This document shows positions 34,944-43,689 of a DNA stretch of 64,000 nt, piece after piece. Source of the stretch: JBKDZR01 sp047971485 (GTDB lineage: Bacteria > Pseudomonadota > Alphaproteobacteria > Rhodobacterales > Rhodobacteraceae); the NCBI GenBank assembly GCA_047971485.1, contig JBKDZR010000010.1:1-64000 (forward strand), read 5' to 3'. The translations under genes and the position numbers were made by a program. The stretch's first letter is position 1; every line of letters begins with the position of its first letter. The notes below the pieces were generated by a model. It had not been told where the DNA came from, did not search any database, and saw only the letters and a list, made by a program, of their open reading frames with translations.

Positions 34944-36418
34944 GCCAGTCTTTCATCTGGTGGGGCATCGCGGCCTATGTGGTGATCTCGATCGTGGTTG
35001 CGGTGATGTCGCGGACCGAAAAGTCATCGACCACCATGTCCGACTATTTCCTGGGTGGGCGCAGCATGGGCGGGATCGTCTCGGCGCTCAGCTATTCGGC
35101 GACGACCTATTCGGCCTTCATGATGGTCGGTCTGGCCGGTCTGACCTACAGGGGCGGTGTCGGCGCGCTGGGGTTTGAAATCGTCTATTTCGCCGGTGTG
35201 TCGCTGGTCGCGATCTTCGGGCCGCGGTTCTGGGCGGCGGGCAAGAAATACGGGTTCGTCACCCCGTCCGAGATGCTGGGCGCGCGCTATGGCAGCCGGG
35301 CGGTCGCGGTGGCGGCGGCGGTGGTCAGCTGCATCTTCCTGATCCCCTATTCTGCCGTGCAACTGTCCGGTGTCGGCTATCTGGTGACCGGCATGTCGGG
35401 AGGGGCGATCGGGTTTGGCACGGGGCTGTTGATTGCAACTGCGCTGGCGATCTTCTTTTCCTATGTGGCCGGTATCCGTTCGGTGATGTGGACCGACAGC
35501 CTGCAGGCGCTGGTCATGATCGTGGCCTCGACCGTTGTCGCCGTGCTGGTGGTGCGCGAGCTGGGCGGCTTTACCGGCATGTTCGATACGATTGCCGAAA
35601 CCAGCCCCGAGATGCTGACCGTGCCCGGCCCGGGTTTGTTCAGCCTGCAAACCTTTATCGGGCTGACCATTCCGTGGTTCTTCTTCTCGATCTCGAACCC
35701 GCAGGTCAGTCAGCGTCTGTTCATGCCGGAATCCCTGGGGGCGTTGCGGCGGATGTTGCTGATCTTCCTGTGCTTCGGGTTGATCTACACCGTTGTCGCG
35801 GTGGTCTGGGGCTTTTCCGCCTTTGTCGCCTTCCCTGATTTGACAAGCGCGGATCTGGCGACCTCGGTTCTGCTGGCCTCGGATTTCGTGCCGCCGGTTC
35901 TGGGGGTGGTTGTCATGGTCGGTATCCTGGCGGCTGCTGTCTCGACCATCGACTCGATCCTGCTGACGCTGTCGTCGATGGTGGCCCGTGATGTCTATGG
36001 CAATGTCAGCGGCGATGCCTCGGATCACCGTCAGTTGTGGGTCGGCAAGCTGGTGATTCCAGTCATCTCGCTACTGGCGCTTGGCTTTGCCGCGCTGGAA
36101 CTGAGCCTGATCTCGATCCTGTCGGTGGCTGCCTCGGCGGGGCTGGTGGTGATCGTGCCGGCGATCGTGGGCGCGTTCTTCTGGGCGCGGGGCACGGCCG
36201 CCGGTGCGCTGGTCAGCATTGCCGGCGGGGGGATCTTCGTGATCGTGATGTACCTGACCGGCAACAAGCTGTTCGGCTACAACGCGGGCATTCTGGGGCT
36301 GCCTGTATCCACCCTGTTGTTCGTCGGGGTCAGCCTGCTGACCCGGCCGGGCAATGAGGTGACCGAGGGCTTCGTGTCTTCCGGCGCCACCTCGGCCCCC
36401 ACAGCGCGGGCCAGCTGA
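34940..36418 (+). CDS. Sodium:solute symporter (SSS family)
   Basis: A 492-residue SSS-family transporter with about 13 helices. The first segments show the family pattern SDYFLGGRSMGGIVSALSYSATTYSAFMMVGLAG. It imports a solute with sodium ions. The ATG at 34940 overlaps the small membrane protein gene. It lies just ahead of nicA-nicB on the same strand, so nicotinate or a related pyridine is the leading candidate substrate, by context alone. Confidence 0.88.
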   Translation: MSQSFIWWGIAAYVVISIVVAVMSRTEKSSTTMSDYFLGGRSMGGIVSALSYSATTYSAFMMVGLAGLTYRGGVGALGFEIVYFAGVSLVAIFGPRFWAAGKKYGFVTPSEMLGARYGSRAVAVAAAVVSCIFLIPYSAVQLSGVGYLVTGMSGGAIGFGTGLLIATALAIFFSYVAGIRSVMWTDSLQALVMIVASTVVAVLVVRELGGFTGMFDTIAETSPEMLTVPGPGLFSLQTFIGLTIPWFFFSISNPQVSQRLFMPESLGALRRMLLIFLCFGLIYTVVAVVWGFSAFVAFPDLTSADLATSVLLASDFVPPVLGVVVMVGILAAAVSTIDSILLTLSSMVARDVYGNVSGDASDHRQLWVGKLVIPVISLLALGFAALELSLISILSVAASAGLVVIVPAIVGAFFWARGTAAGALVSIAGGGIFVIVMYLTGNKLFGYNAGILGLPVSTLLFVGVSLLTRPGNEVTEGFVSSGATSAPTARAS

Positions 36419-36425
36419 CACCAAC

Positions 36426-36454
36426 GGCCCCTGTGCCTATTAGGTGCGGGGGCC
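36426..36454 (+). terminator. Long intercistronic hairpin before nicA
   Basis: GGCCCCTGTGCCT (36426-36438) pairs along all 13 positions, four of them G-T wobbles or mixed, with AGGTGCGGGGGCC (36442-36454) around ATT. It follows the symporter stop by seven bases and is followed by ATTTG, not a proper T run. It may attenuate read-through into nicA or protect the symporter mRNA. Confidence 0.55.
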
Positions 36455-36541
36455 ATTTGCCGGGATCGGGCCCGGGTGGGTTTCGGTTCTTGTTTTGCCC
36501 GTTTTTATCCAAGCCATTCAGACCGGACCACGGAGGACAGC

Positions 36542-37042
36542 ATGACACATCCCGTGCATCTGAGGGTCAATGATCACCTGTACGATCTGACTGTCGATCC
36601 CGATCGTAGCCTGCTGGACGTGCTGCGCAGCGAACTGGGCTTGAAGGGGCCGAAATACGGGTGTGGCAAGGCGCAATGCGGGGCCTGTACCGTGCTGGTC
36701 GATGGTGCCCCGGCCCGGGCCTGTGTGCTGCGCGTGGGCAAGCTGGGCGCGCGGGGGGTGACCACGCTTGAGGGGCTGACCGGCCCCGAGCCGGACACCC
36801 TGCATCCGGTGCAGGCCGGGTTTGTCGCCGAAGAGGGCGCACAGTGCGGCTATTGTCTGAACGGGATGATCATGAGCGCGGTGGCGCTGTTGCAGCAGGT
36901 GCCCGATCCGACCGAGGCCGAGATCCGCGCGGCCTTGCGCCATAACCTGTGCCGGTGCGGCACCCACAAGGAAATCATCGCCTCGGTCCTGCGTGCCGCG
37001 CAGATGATGGCGTCGTCCGGAAAGGTCCCGTCCCATGACTGA
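36542..37042 (+). CDS. nicA: Nicotinate dehydrogenase, small FeS subunit
   Basis: A 166-residue protein with two [2Fe-2S] clusters, as in the small subunits of xanthine-oxidase-type hydroxylases. The plant-type cluster uses Cys41, 46, 49 and 61 (GCGKAQCGACTV ... RAC); the second uses Cys102, 105, 137 and 139 (QCGYCLNG ... LCRCGTH). With NicB it converts nicotinate to 6-hydroxynicotinate and passes electrons inward to the cytochromes. It overlaps nicB by eight bases. The frame is open upstream, but the ATG at 36542 follows GGAGGACAG. Confidence 0.93.
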   Translation: MTHPVHLRVNDHLYDLTVDPDRSLLDVLRSELGLKGPKYGCGKAQCGACTVLVDGAPARACVLRVGKLGARGVTTLEGLTGPEPDTLHPVQAGFVAEEGAQCGYCLNGMIMSAVALLQQVPDPTEAEIRAALRHNLCRCGTHKEIIASVLRAAQMMASSGKVPSHD

Positions 37043-40000
37043 TCCCGTATTTGGCCGCGTGTCGATCTGCCGTGAGACCGAGACCGGCGTTGAGACCTAT
37101 CTGGTCTTTGACACCTCGGGTGTCTTGACTGCGTTCAATGGCCATGTGGATCTGGGCACGGGCATCCAGACCGCCCTAGCGCAGATCGTTGCCGAGGAAG
37201 CCGAGCTGCCCCTGTCGCGTGTTCGGGTGGTTCTGGGCGACACGGCGAAAACGCCCGATCAGGGGCCGACGATTGCCTCGGAGACGATCCAGGTGGCTGC
37301 GGTTCCGTTGCGTGCCGCAGCGGCACAGTTGCGCCATTTGCTGGCCGGGCTGGGCGCACGGCGCTTCAATGCGCCCGAAGACGGGGTCATGTTGCGCGAT
37401 GGCCATGTCCACTGGCGGGACGGTGCGGTCCGCTATGAAAGCCTGATCGCGGGACGGGAGGATACCCTGCGGCTCAGGTCCGATATCGCCGTGAAATCGC
37501 CCGGGGACTATCGCATTGTCGGGCAGAAGACCCCGCGCCAGGATCTGCCGGACAAGGTGACCGGGCGTCATGTTTACATCCATGATGTGGATGTGGCCGG
37601 GATGCTGCACGGCCATGTGATCCGCCCGCCGTACAATGGGCGCGACAGCGGTCCGTTCATCGGCACCAGCCTGATTGATTGGGATGAGGCGGCGGTGCGC
37701 GATCTGCCGGGTTTTGTCGCCGTGGTCCGGCGGGGCGATTTTCTGGCTGTGGTCGCCGAGCGGGCCGATCAGGCCCAGACGATTGCCGAGCGGTTGCCGG
37801 TGCGTTGGCAGGCTTTCCCTGTGGCGCCGGACTTGTCGGATCTGCGCTATGCCATCCGTAACCAGCCAGCGACCCCGCGTGTTGTGGACGAGACGGGCGA
37901 TTTCGCCCAGGCCATCACCCAGACCGACCCGTCCCTGACGCGGACCTATGTCTGGCCCTACCATCTGCATGGGTCGATCGGGCCGTCCTGTGCGGTGGCG
38001 GACTGGAACGATGGGGCGCCGATCGTGTGGTCCGGCACCCAGAATCCGCATATGCTGCGGGATGATCTGGCCACCCTGACGGGGCTGCCCGCTGACCAGA
38101 TCGAGATCCGCCGGTATCAGGCCGCCGGGTGCTATGGCCGCAACTGTGCCGATGACGTTTGCGGTGACGCGCTGATGCTGGCGCAGGCCGTGGGACGCCC
38201 GGTTCGGGTACAGTTGACCCGGGCGCAGGAACATCTGTGGGAACCCAAGGGCGCGGCGCAACTGATGGAGGTGCAGGGCGGCCTGAAGGACGGCAAGATC
38301 CACGCCTATAGCCTGGACACATGGTATCCGTCGAACCGGGGCCCGAACCTGGCGCTGTTGCTGACCGGTCAGGTCTCGGCCGAGCCGCGCCCCTCGGACA
38401 TGGGCGACCGCACCAGCATTCCACCCTATCGCATCCCGCACAAGCGTATCACCGTGCATGACATGGCCCCCATCGTGCGGGCGGCCTGGATGCGGGGGGT
38501 CTCGGCGCTGCCCAACACCTTTGCCCATGAAAGCTTTGTCGATGAACTGGCCCATGAGGCGGGCGAGGATCCGGTGGCGTTTCGCTTGCGCCACCTTGAC
38601 GATCCCCGGGTCTGCGATCTGATCCGCCACACCGCCGAGGCCGGTGGCTGGCAGGAACGGACCGCGCCCCGGCTGCGGCGCGAGGGGCGGATGGCCTATG
38701 GTCAGGGCTTTGCCTATGCCACCTATGTCCATGGCACCTTTCCCGGCACCGCTGCCGCCTCGGCTGCCTGGGTCTGCGATGTGGCCATTGACATGGAAAC
38801 CGGCGAGGTCACCCTGACCCGGGTGTTCGTCGGTCAGGATCAGGGGTTGGTCATCAACCCCGATGGGGTGCGCCATCAGATCCATGGCAACGTCAACCAG
38901 ACCGCTGGCCGGGTCCTGACCGAGGCGGTCAGCTTTGACGAGATCACGGTGACCCCGACCAGCTGGGCCAACTATCCGATCATGACCTTCCCCGAAACCC
39001 CCGAGATCGATACATTGTTGATCGAGCGTCCGGGCGACCCGCCCCTTGGGGTCGGCGAAAGCGCGGCTGTGCCCTCGGCTGCCGCCATCGCCAATGCGAT
39101 TTTCGATGCCACCGGCGTGCGGATGCGCGAGGCGCCCTTTACGCCCGAAAAGATGCGGGCGGCCCTGGGTATCACTCCGGCCGAGATCCCCACCCGGGCC
39201 TTGGGGGCACCGGATGGGCGAAAGGGCGGGTGGTTGCGATCCCGCTCTTTGGCGCTGGCCGCTGCAGTGGGTGGGGCGTTGACTGTCGGGGCCGTGGCCC
39301 TGCCGATCAGCCGTGCGATCCCGCCCACGGCGGCCCCCCGTGCGGACAGCTTTTCGCAGGAGTTGCTGGACCGGGGTTCCCAGGTCTTCGCCGCCGGGAA
39401 TTGCGCGACCTGCCACACGGCCGAGGGTGGTTTGCCCAATGCCGGCGGGCGCGCGGTGGAAACGCCCTTCGGTACGATCTATTCCACGAACCTTACCCCC
39501 GACCGGGAGACCGGGATGGGCCTGTGGTCCTTTACCGCCTTTGATCGGGCCATGCGCCAGGGGATCAATCGCGAAGGGCATCACCTCTATCCTGCCTTCC
39601 CCTACACCGCCTTTGCCCGGATCAGCGATGAGGACATGTATGCCCTCTACGCCTATCTGCAAACCTTGCCCCCGGTGACGGCCGAGACGCCCCGGGCGCA
39701 GATGATCTTTCCGGCCAATATCCGGTCGGCAAATGCGGCCTGGAACCTGCTGTTTCACCGCGATGGGGGACCGATCGCTGAAGATCCGGCCCGGGATGCG
39801 GCCTGGAACAGGGGGCGATACTTGGTCGAGGCGGCGGGGCATTGCAGCGCCTGTCACAGCCCGCGCAACCTTTTGGGCGCGGAAAGGACCGGAGAGGCGG
39901 CGCTGTCGGGGGCGATCATCAAGGGCTGGTTCGCGCCCGCCCTGGCCGGGACCGCTGCCGGCGCGCGGGGCTGGGACAAGGACAGCCTGTTTGCCTATCT

Positions 40001-40457
40001 CCGGAATGGCGTGGCGCCGGGGCGGGCAGCGGCTTCGGGGCCGATGGCCGATGTGGTCGCCAGTTTGGCCACGCTGCCGGATGCGGATATCGCAGCCATG
40101 GCGACTTATCTGGCCACGTTGACCGAAGGGGCCGAAGTGCCTGTGCCGGCCCCGGTTTTGCCCGCCGATCCCGGCGCCAGCCACCGTCTGTTTGAAAGCG
40201 CCTGTGCCACCTGCCATGAGCCGGCCATCGCTGGCACGGTAACGGCGGCCCATGTGCCGCTGGGTCAGTCGATGGCCGTGCGCGCGCCGGTGGCCGAGGT
40301 GCTGAAAACAGTGATCCGTGACGGTCTGGTGGGCCCGATGGGATCCGACCTGCGCGACATGCCGGCCTTCGGTGCCGAGCTTACAGACAGCCAGATTGAG
40401 GACCTGGCGGCGTATGTGCGGGCCCGCTACAGCCCCGATTTGCCGGCCTGGGATTAG
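37035..40457 (+). CDS. nicB: Nicotinate dehydrogenase, molybdopterin and cytochrome c subunit
   Basis: A 1140-residue fusion. Residues about 1-720 form the molybdopterin-cytosine-dinucleotide domain of the xanthine oxidase family (QAAGCYGRNCADD, GESAAVPSAAAIANAI). A membrane helix (about 735-757) follows, then three cytochrome c domains with heme motifs CATCH at 790, CSACH at 937 and CATCH at 1057. This unusual architecture is the one described for P. putida NicB. It hydroxylates nicotinate with water and sends electrons to the respiratory chain. No molybdenum-cofactor maturation gene is visible in the window, so that must come from elsewhere. Confidence 0.95.
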   Translation: MTDPVFGRVSICRETETGVETYLVFDTSGVLTAFNGHVDLGTGIQTALAQIVAEEAELPLSRVRVVLGDTAKTPDQGPTIASETIQVAAVPLRAAAAQLRHLLAGLGARRFNAPEDGVMLRDGHVHWRDGAVRYESLIAGREDTLRLRSDIAVKSPGDYRIVGQKTPRQDLPDKVTGRHVYIHDVDVAGMLHGHVIRPPYNGRDSGPFIGTSLIDWDEAAVRDLPGFVAVVRRGDFLAVVAERADQAQTIAERLPVRWQAFPVAPDLSDLRYAIRNQPATPRVVDETGDFAQAITQTDPSLTRTYVWPYHLHGSIGPSCAVADWNDGAPIVWSGTQNPHMLRDDLATLTGLPADQIEIRRYQAAGCYGRNCADDVCGDALMLAQAVGRPVRVQLTRAQEHLWEPKGAAQLMEVQGGLKDGKIHAYSLDTWYPSNRGPNLALLLTGQVSAEPRPSDMGDRTSIPPYRIPHKRITVHDMAPIVRAAWMRGVSALPNTFAHESFVDELAHEAGEDPVAFRLRHLDDPRVCDLIRHTAEAGGWQERTAPRLRREGRMAYGQGFAYATYVHGTFPGTAAASAAWVCDVAIDMETGEVTLTRVFVGQDQGLVINPDGVRHQIHGNVNQTAGRVLTEAVSFDEITVTPTSWANYPIMTFPETPEIDTLLIERPGDPPLGVGESAAVPSAAAIANAIFDATGVRMREAPFTPEKMRAALGITPAEIPTRALGAPDGRKGGWLRSRSLALAAAVGGALTVGAVALPISRAIPPTAAPRADSFSQELLDRGSQVFAAGNCATCHTAEGGLPNAGGRAVETPFGTIYSTNLTPDRETGMGLWSFTAFDRAMRQGINREGHHLYPAFPYTAFARISDEDMYALYAYLQTLPPVTAETPRAQMIFPANIRSANAAWNLLFHRDGGPIAEDPARDAAWNRGRYLVEAAGHCSACHSPRNLLGAERTGEAALSGAIIKGWFAPALAGTAAGARGWDKDSLFAYLRNGVAPGRAAASGPMADVVASLATLPDADIAAMATYLATLTEGAEVPVPAPVLPADPGASHRLFESACATCHEPAIAGTVTAAHVPLGQSMAVRAPVAEVLKTVIRDGLVGPMGSDLRDMPAFGAELTDSQIEDLAAYVRARYSPDLPAWD

Positions 40458-40484
40458 CGCATACCTATAAAAAGTGCGCATTTT
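40457..40484 (+). terminator. Weak terminator after nicB
   Basis: GCGCA (40457-40461) and TGCGC (40475-40479) flank a 13-base loop and are followed by ATTTTCTTT. The stem is short and starts inside the stop codon, but the position fits. The rest of the gap to 40596 holds no gene. Confidence 0.4.
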
Positions 40485-40596
40485 CTTTGAATCTTTGTCA
40501 AAGGGTTGGCTGACATCAGCCCTCAATAGGTCCGCCTGGCCGCAGGCTGAATTGAAAGAACATTGGATTTGCATAATGATGGCGTATTGATAAAAT

Positions 40597-40608
40597 AATG
40601 TTATGATA
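40597..40608. promoter_or_regulatory. Operator half-site shared with downstream lysR
   Basis: AATGTTATGATA is the exact reverse complement of the 12-mer at 41909-41920 in the lysR/GMC promoter. It lies 44 bp before the small ABM-domain gene, so the LysR protein probably controls both promoters. Confidence 0.55.
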
Positions 40609-40651
40609 CGTCTAAGAAAGTTAAAGCGATGAACCGTCAGGGGAGGGTGCC

Positions 40652-40984
40652 ATGCTGATCGCGATTGTCCAAATACCGGGGCTTCAGCGAAGCGAGGAAG
40701 AGGCCATCAAGTCGGCGCTGACCTCGCTTCCGCTCTATGACGGGCTGGACGGGTTGAAGTGCAAGTACTTCCTCAATGGCGAGGCTGGCGGCGGTGGCGT
40801 CTATCTGTGGGAATCCCGTGAGAAGGCCGACGCCTGGTACAACGACGACTGGGCGCGCAAGATCGAAGAGAGGTTCGGCGCGCGGCCGACACTGACCTAT
40901 TACGAAAACTACGTTGTCATCGATAACGACGCAGGCACATTGAGCGTGAACGCTGCGGTGTCGCCTCTGCCCTCCAAGGGCTGA
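40652..40984 (+). CDS. Small YdhR-like ABM-domain protein
   Basis: A 110-residue protein resembling the YdhR-type putative monooxygenase or heme-degrading (dimeric alpha-beta barrel) fold. It has the pattern AIVQIPGL, then LKCKYFLNGE ... GGGGVYLWESREKADAWY. Such small proteins often assist dioxygenase or quinone chemistry in aromatic pathways. It is convergent with the lysR gene, whose operator half-site recurs in its promoter. Function is not established. Confidence 0.7.
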   Translation: MLIAIVQIPGLQRSEEEAIKSALTSLPLYDGLDGLKCKYFLNGEAGGGGVYLWESREKADAWYNDDWARKIEERFGARPTLTYYENYVVIDNDAGTLSVNAAVSPLPSKG

Positions 40985-40991
40985 ACGCGCC

Positions 40992-41903
40992 TTAGCCTGG
41001 CAGGGCGGAGGCTCCGATTTCGTCCAGGCATCGACGGATTTCGCGGATCAGCAGACGCAGCGAGCGCGACTGGGGGCTGCCAGCGGGCAAGAGGAGTTTG
41101 GGCTCCCACACGGTCTTCGGAACCAACGGGCGGAGCGTGATATGCTCCAGTCCGGCACTGCGTGCGGCGAGAGAATCGAGGATCGCCACCCCCGCGCCTG
41201 CGGCGACGAACTGGCAGATCGAAGCGCCCAGCGTACAGTCGCCGGCCAAGGTATATGGGACGTTTTCAAGGGCAAATACCTGGGCGATTTGCTGGTGCAG
41301 GCGGGTGTTTTCGGGGGGGCCGTAAATCGTTTCGCCAGCAAGGTCCTGCGGGCCCAAGGTGTCGCGCAGGGTCAGGGGGTGATCGCGGGGCAAAAGACAG
41401 ACGATCGGCATTTTCGGCAGGTCTTCATGATCGATTCCGGCTGTATTGGGCGGCAACGCGGTGATGCCCAGATGGCAGCGTCGGGTTGCCATGAGGTCGA
41501 GAATTTCCGACGAGCGCGACACGGTGAGCCGGATCTTCAGGTCCGGCATTTTCTGACGCACCGCAGTCAGCGCCTGTGGCAGGCAGAGCGTGCCGAAAGC
41601 GCCGGTGGCGGCGACATGCAGAAAGCCCTCGCGCTTCTGGCGGATCGCCTGGGCGGCATGTTCAAGCTGCTGTAGGCCAACGAAGCTGCGCTCGACTTCG
41701 CCGAAGAAATGGATTGCGTCGGTCGTTGCGCTGATCCCTGCGCCGGTGCGGGTAAACAGCTCCAACTCCAGCGTTGCCTCCAGATCGCGGATCAACCGGC
41801 TGACAGCTGGCTGGGTGACGGCCATCATCTGCGCCGCAGTGGTCATGTTTCCGGTCTGAAAGACCAGCCGGAAGGCTTCGATCTGCCGGGGGTTAATCTT
41901 CAT
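40992..41903 (-). CDS. LysR-type regulator
   Basis: A 303-residue LysR protein with the N-terminal HTH (about 1-62: RQIEAFRLVFQTGNMTTAAQMMAVTQPAVSRLIRDLE) and a substrate-binding domain. The frame is open to 41954; I chose the ATG at 41903. It is divergent from the GMC oxidoreductase and Liv-type operon. A palindromic site lies between them and a copy of one half lies before the gene at 40652. It is the likely activator of the block 40652-50616. Confidence 0.88.
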   Translation of the reverse strand: MKINPRQIEAFRLVFQTGNMTTAAQMMAVTQPAVSRLIRDLEATLELELFTRTGAGISATTDAIHFFGEVERSFVGLQQLEHAAQAIRQKREGFLHVAATGAFGTLCLPQALTAVRQKMPDLKIRLTVSRSSEILDLMATRRCHLGITALPPNTAGIDHEDLPKMPIVCLLPRDHPLTLRDTLGPQDLAGETIYGPPENTRLHQQIAQVFALENVPYTLAGDCTLGASICQFVAAGAGVAILDSLAARSAGLEHITLRPLVPKTVWEPKLLLPAGSPQSRSLRLLIREIRRCLDEIGASALPG

Positions 41904-41908
41904 GCAGA

Positions 41909-41931
41909 TATCATAACATTTTGTTATCATA
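41909..41931. promoter_or_regulatory. LysR operator in divergent promoter
   Basis: TATCATAACA (41909-41918) and TGTTATCATA (41922-41931) form a near-perfect 23-bp palindrome with one mismatched pair. It is six bases upstream of the lysR start, which fits autorepression. The GMC gene lies in the other direction. Confidence 0.6.
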
Positions 41932-42046
41932 TGGTCCAGCAATGAATTGGACACTTTGGGTCCGCTTTGCCACCCTTTTCTCGTTCGCGGAGGACCGACC
42001 CGACGGGTCGCGAAGGCGCTCAGGCGTCTGGGGAGGAAGGGCGAAG

Positions 42047-43567
42047 ATGGGATCGGTTGGGACCGAAGTGGTCGTCATTGGCAGTGGATTTGGTGGTTCG
42101 GTGACTGCCGCCCGTCTTGCCGAGGGCGGCGCGAAGGTGACGTTGCTTGAGCGCGGCCCTTGGTGGGATACGGTGCCCACGCGCTCGATGGGGATCGCCG
42201 ACACCACGCCGTTTCCGCGCGGCCTGCGCCTGTTCACCCATTCCTTGCGCTCGTTGTACCATCCGCTGCTGCCTTGGGGGCGTGTCCGGGTGAATCGCAA
42301 GGGGATGTTCGAAGTCTATTTCTCGCGCGGGATGGAGATCGTCTGTTCCTCGGGCGTGGGCGGGGGCAGCCATGTCTATTCCGCCCTGCATCGGCGCCCC
42401 GCGCGGCCCGACTTTTGGGATGGTCATTGCGATGATCTTGATGAGGCTGCAATGGCACCGCATTACGCCGCGTTTCTTGCGCGGGTTGGGTCGGATCGTG
42501 CGGGCCCAGACAACACCCCGCCACATACCGCCGCGCAGGTCTATGCCAACCACCCCGATTTCGAACCGGTGGTACCCAAGGACGAGACCCGGGTTGGTTT
42601 TTTGTTTCCGCGCGATCCGTCCAAGCCGCAGTTGGTGCAGACGGAGCATGGCATAAACCGTTGGGAAACGGACTATTCCTCTGGGGATCACGGCTTTCTT
42701 GGTGCGCCGTCCGGGTCGAAATCAAGCATGGATTTTATCTATCTCGCGCCGGCGATGAAACAGGGGCTAGAGGTGCGTGCGCTTAGCGAGGCACGGGTGA
42801 TCACGGCCCTTCAGGGGCGGGGCAGACGCCGATTCCGGGTCGATTACCTCGATCACAAGGCCAACCGGCCTGCGTCGATCGAGGCCGATCAGGTTTTTGT
42901 CGGAGCCGGCACGATGAACACGCTGCGGCTGCTTCTCGAAAGCCGTGATCTCCATGGTGGGCTCTCGGGTATGCCGCACCTGGGTCAGCGCTTCAGCGGC
43001 AATGGCGACATCCGCGGATTCTGGGATCTGAACGATCCCGCAGTCAATAACACTGAAGGCATGCCAAGCAAGGGTGGGATCCGCCTGCGCGACCCGGCGT
43101 TGCCCCAGGCCGGGGTTGGACGCAACAACATGCCCAGCGTGAGCGCCTATCCGTTCCCACGCGTTCTGCGCGAGCGGCTGAAACGCGGCATGGTCGTGAG
43201 CTGCATGGGCACCGATGCGATGGATGGCGTGGTCCGCTTCGAGGGACGGCGCTTTCGGGTCCGGTTCGATCCGTCGGGCAGTCCGGTTTATGCGCAGAAT
43301 TTCGAGGCAATGCAGCATATTGCACGCCTTTCGGGGCGCAAGATCTACGCCAGCCGTAACCCCTCGACGGTGCATCCGATGGGCGGGGCCTGTCTTGGCC
43401 GGGCCGGGGAAGGTGGCGTTGTTGGTGCCGATGGGATGGTCCATGGTGTGCCTGGCTTGCATGTGGTCGATGCGGCGGCCTTTCCCCTGCCGACGGCGGC
43501 GCCGCCGACGCTGAGTATCGGGGCTTGGGGCGAAAATGTTGCAGCGCGCTTTTTGGCGAAGGGATGA
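42047..43567 (+). CDS. GMC-family FAD oxidoreductase
   Basis: A 506-residue oxidoreductase of the cholesterol-oxidase/GMC type. The FAD fold is VVVIGSGFGGSVTAARLAEGG (8-28 region). A glycine-rich CSSGVGGGSHVY follows (about 105), and the C-terminal HPMGGACLG plus PTAAPPTLSIGAWGENVA hold the catalytic and FAD-contact residues. It oxidises an alcohol or steroid-like substrate. The frame is open upstream; the ATG at 42047 follows GGGAGGAAGGG. The following Liv-type importer suggests a substrate imported by that system. Confidence 0.85.
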   Translation: MGSVGTEVVVIGSGFGGSVTAARLAEGGAKVTLLERGPWWDTVPTRSMGIADTTPFPRGLRLFTHSLRSLYHPLLPWGRVRVNRKGMFEVYFSRGMEIVCSSGVGGGSHVYSALHRRPARPDFWDGHCDDLDEAAMAPHYAAFLARVGSDRAGPDNTPPHTAAQVYANHPDFEPVVPKDETRVGFLFPRDPSKPQLVQTEHGINRWETDYSSGDHGFLGAPSGSKSSMDFIYLAPAMKQGLEVRALSEARVITALQGRGRRRFRVDYLDHKANRPASIEADQVFVGAGTMNTLRLLLESRDLHGGLSGMPHLGQRFSGNGDIRGFWDLNDPAVNNTEGMPSKGGIRLRDPALPQAGVGRNNMPSVSAYPFPRVLRERLKRGMVVSCMGTDAMDGVVRFEGRRFRVRFDPSGSPVYAQNFEAMQHIARLSGRKIYASRNPSTVHPMGGACLGRAGEGGVVGADGMVHGVPGLHVVDAAAFPLPTAAPPTLSIGAWGENVAARFLAKG

Positions 43568-43689
43568 TGGTGCAGGTCGATCTGGCTGCCCTGTCTTCGG
43601 TTTTCTTTGCCGAGGGGCTGTCCCAGGTGGCGCGGGGGAGCGCGCGATTCTGAGGAAACACTTGAGAGAGTAGACTGGAGGAGATCTAC

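Noticed and set aside
37035..40457. nicB as an artefactual fusion of an oxidoreductase and a cytochrome gene
   Set aside because: The molybdopterin domain, membrane helix and three cytochrome c domains in one chain are the known architecture of NicB.
37176..40574. A 1132-residue open frame antisense to nicB
   Set aside because: It has no family resemblance and is rich in Gly, Arg, His and Gln as expected from reverse reading of a G+C-rich gene; nicB itself is unmistakable.
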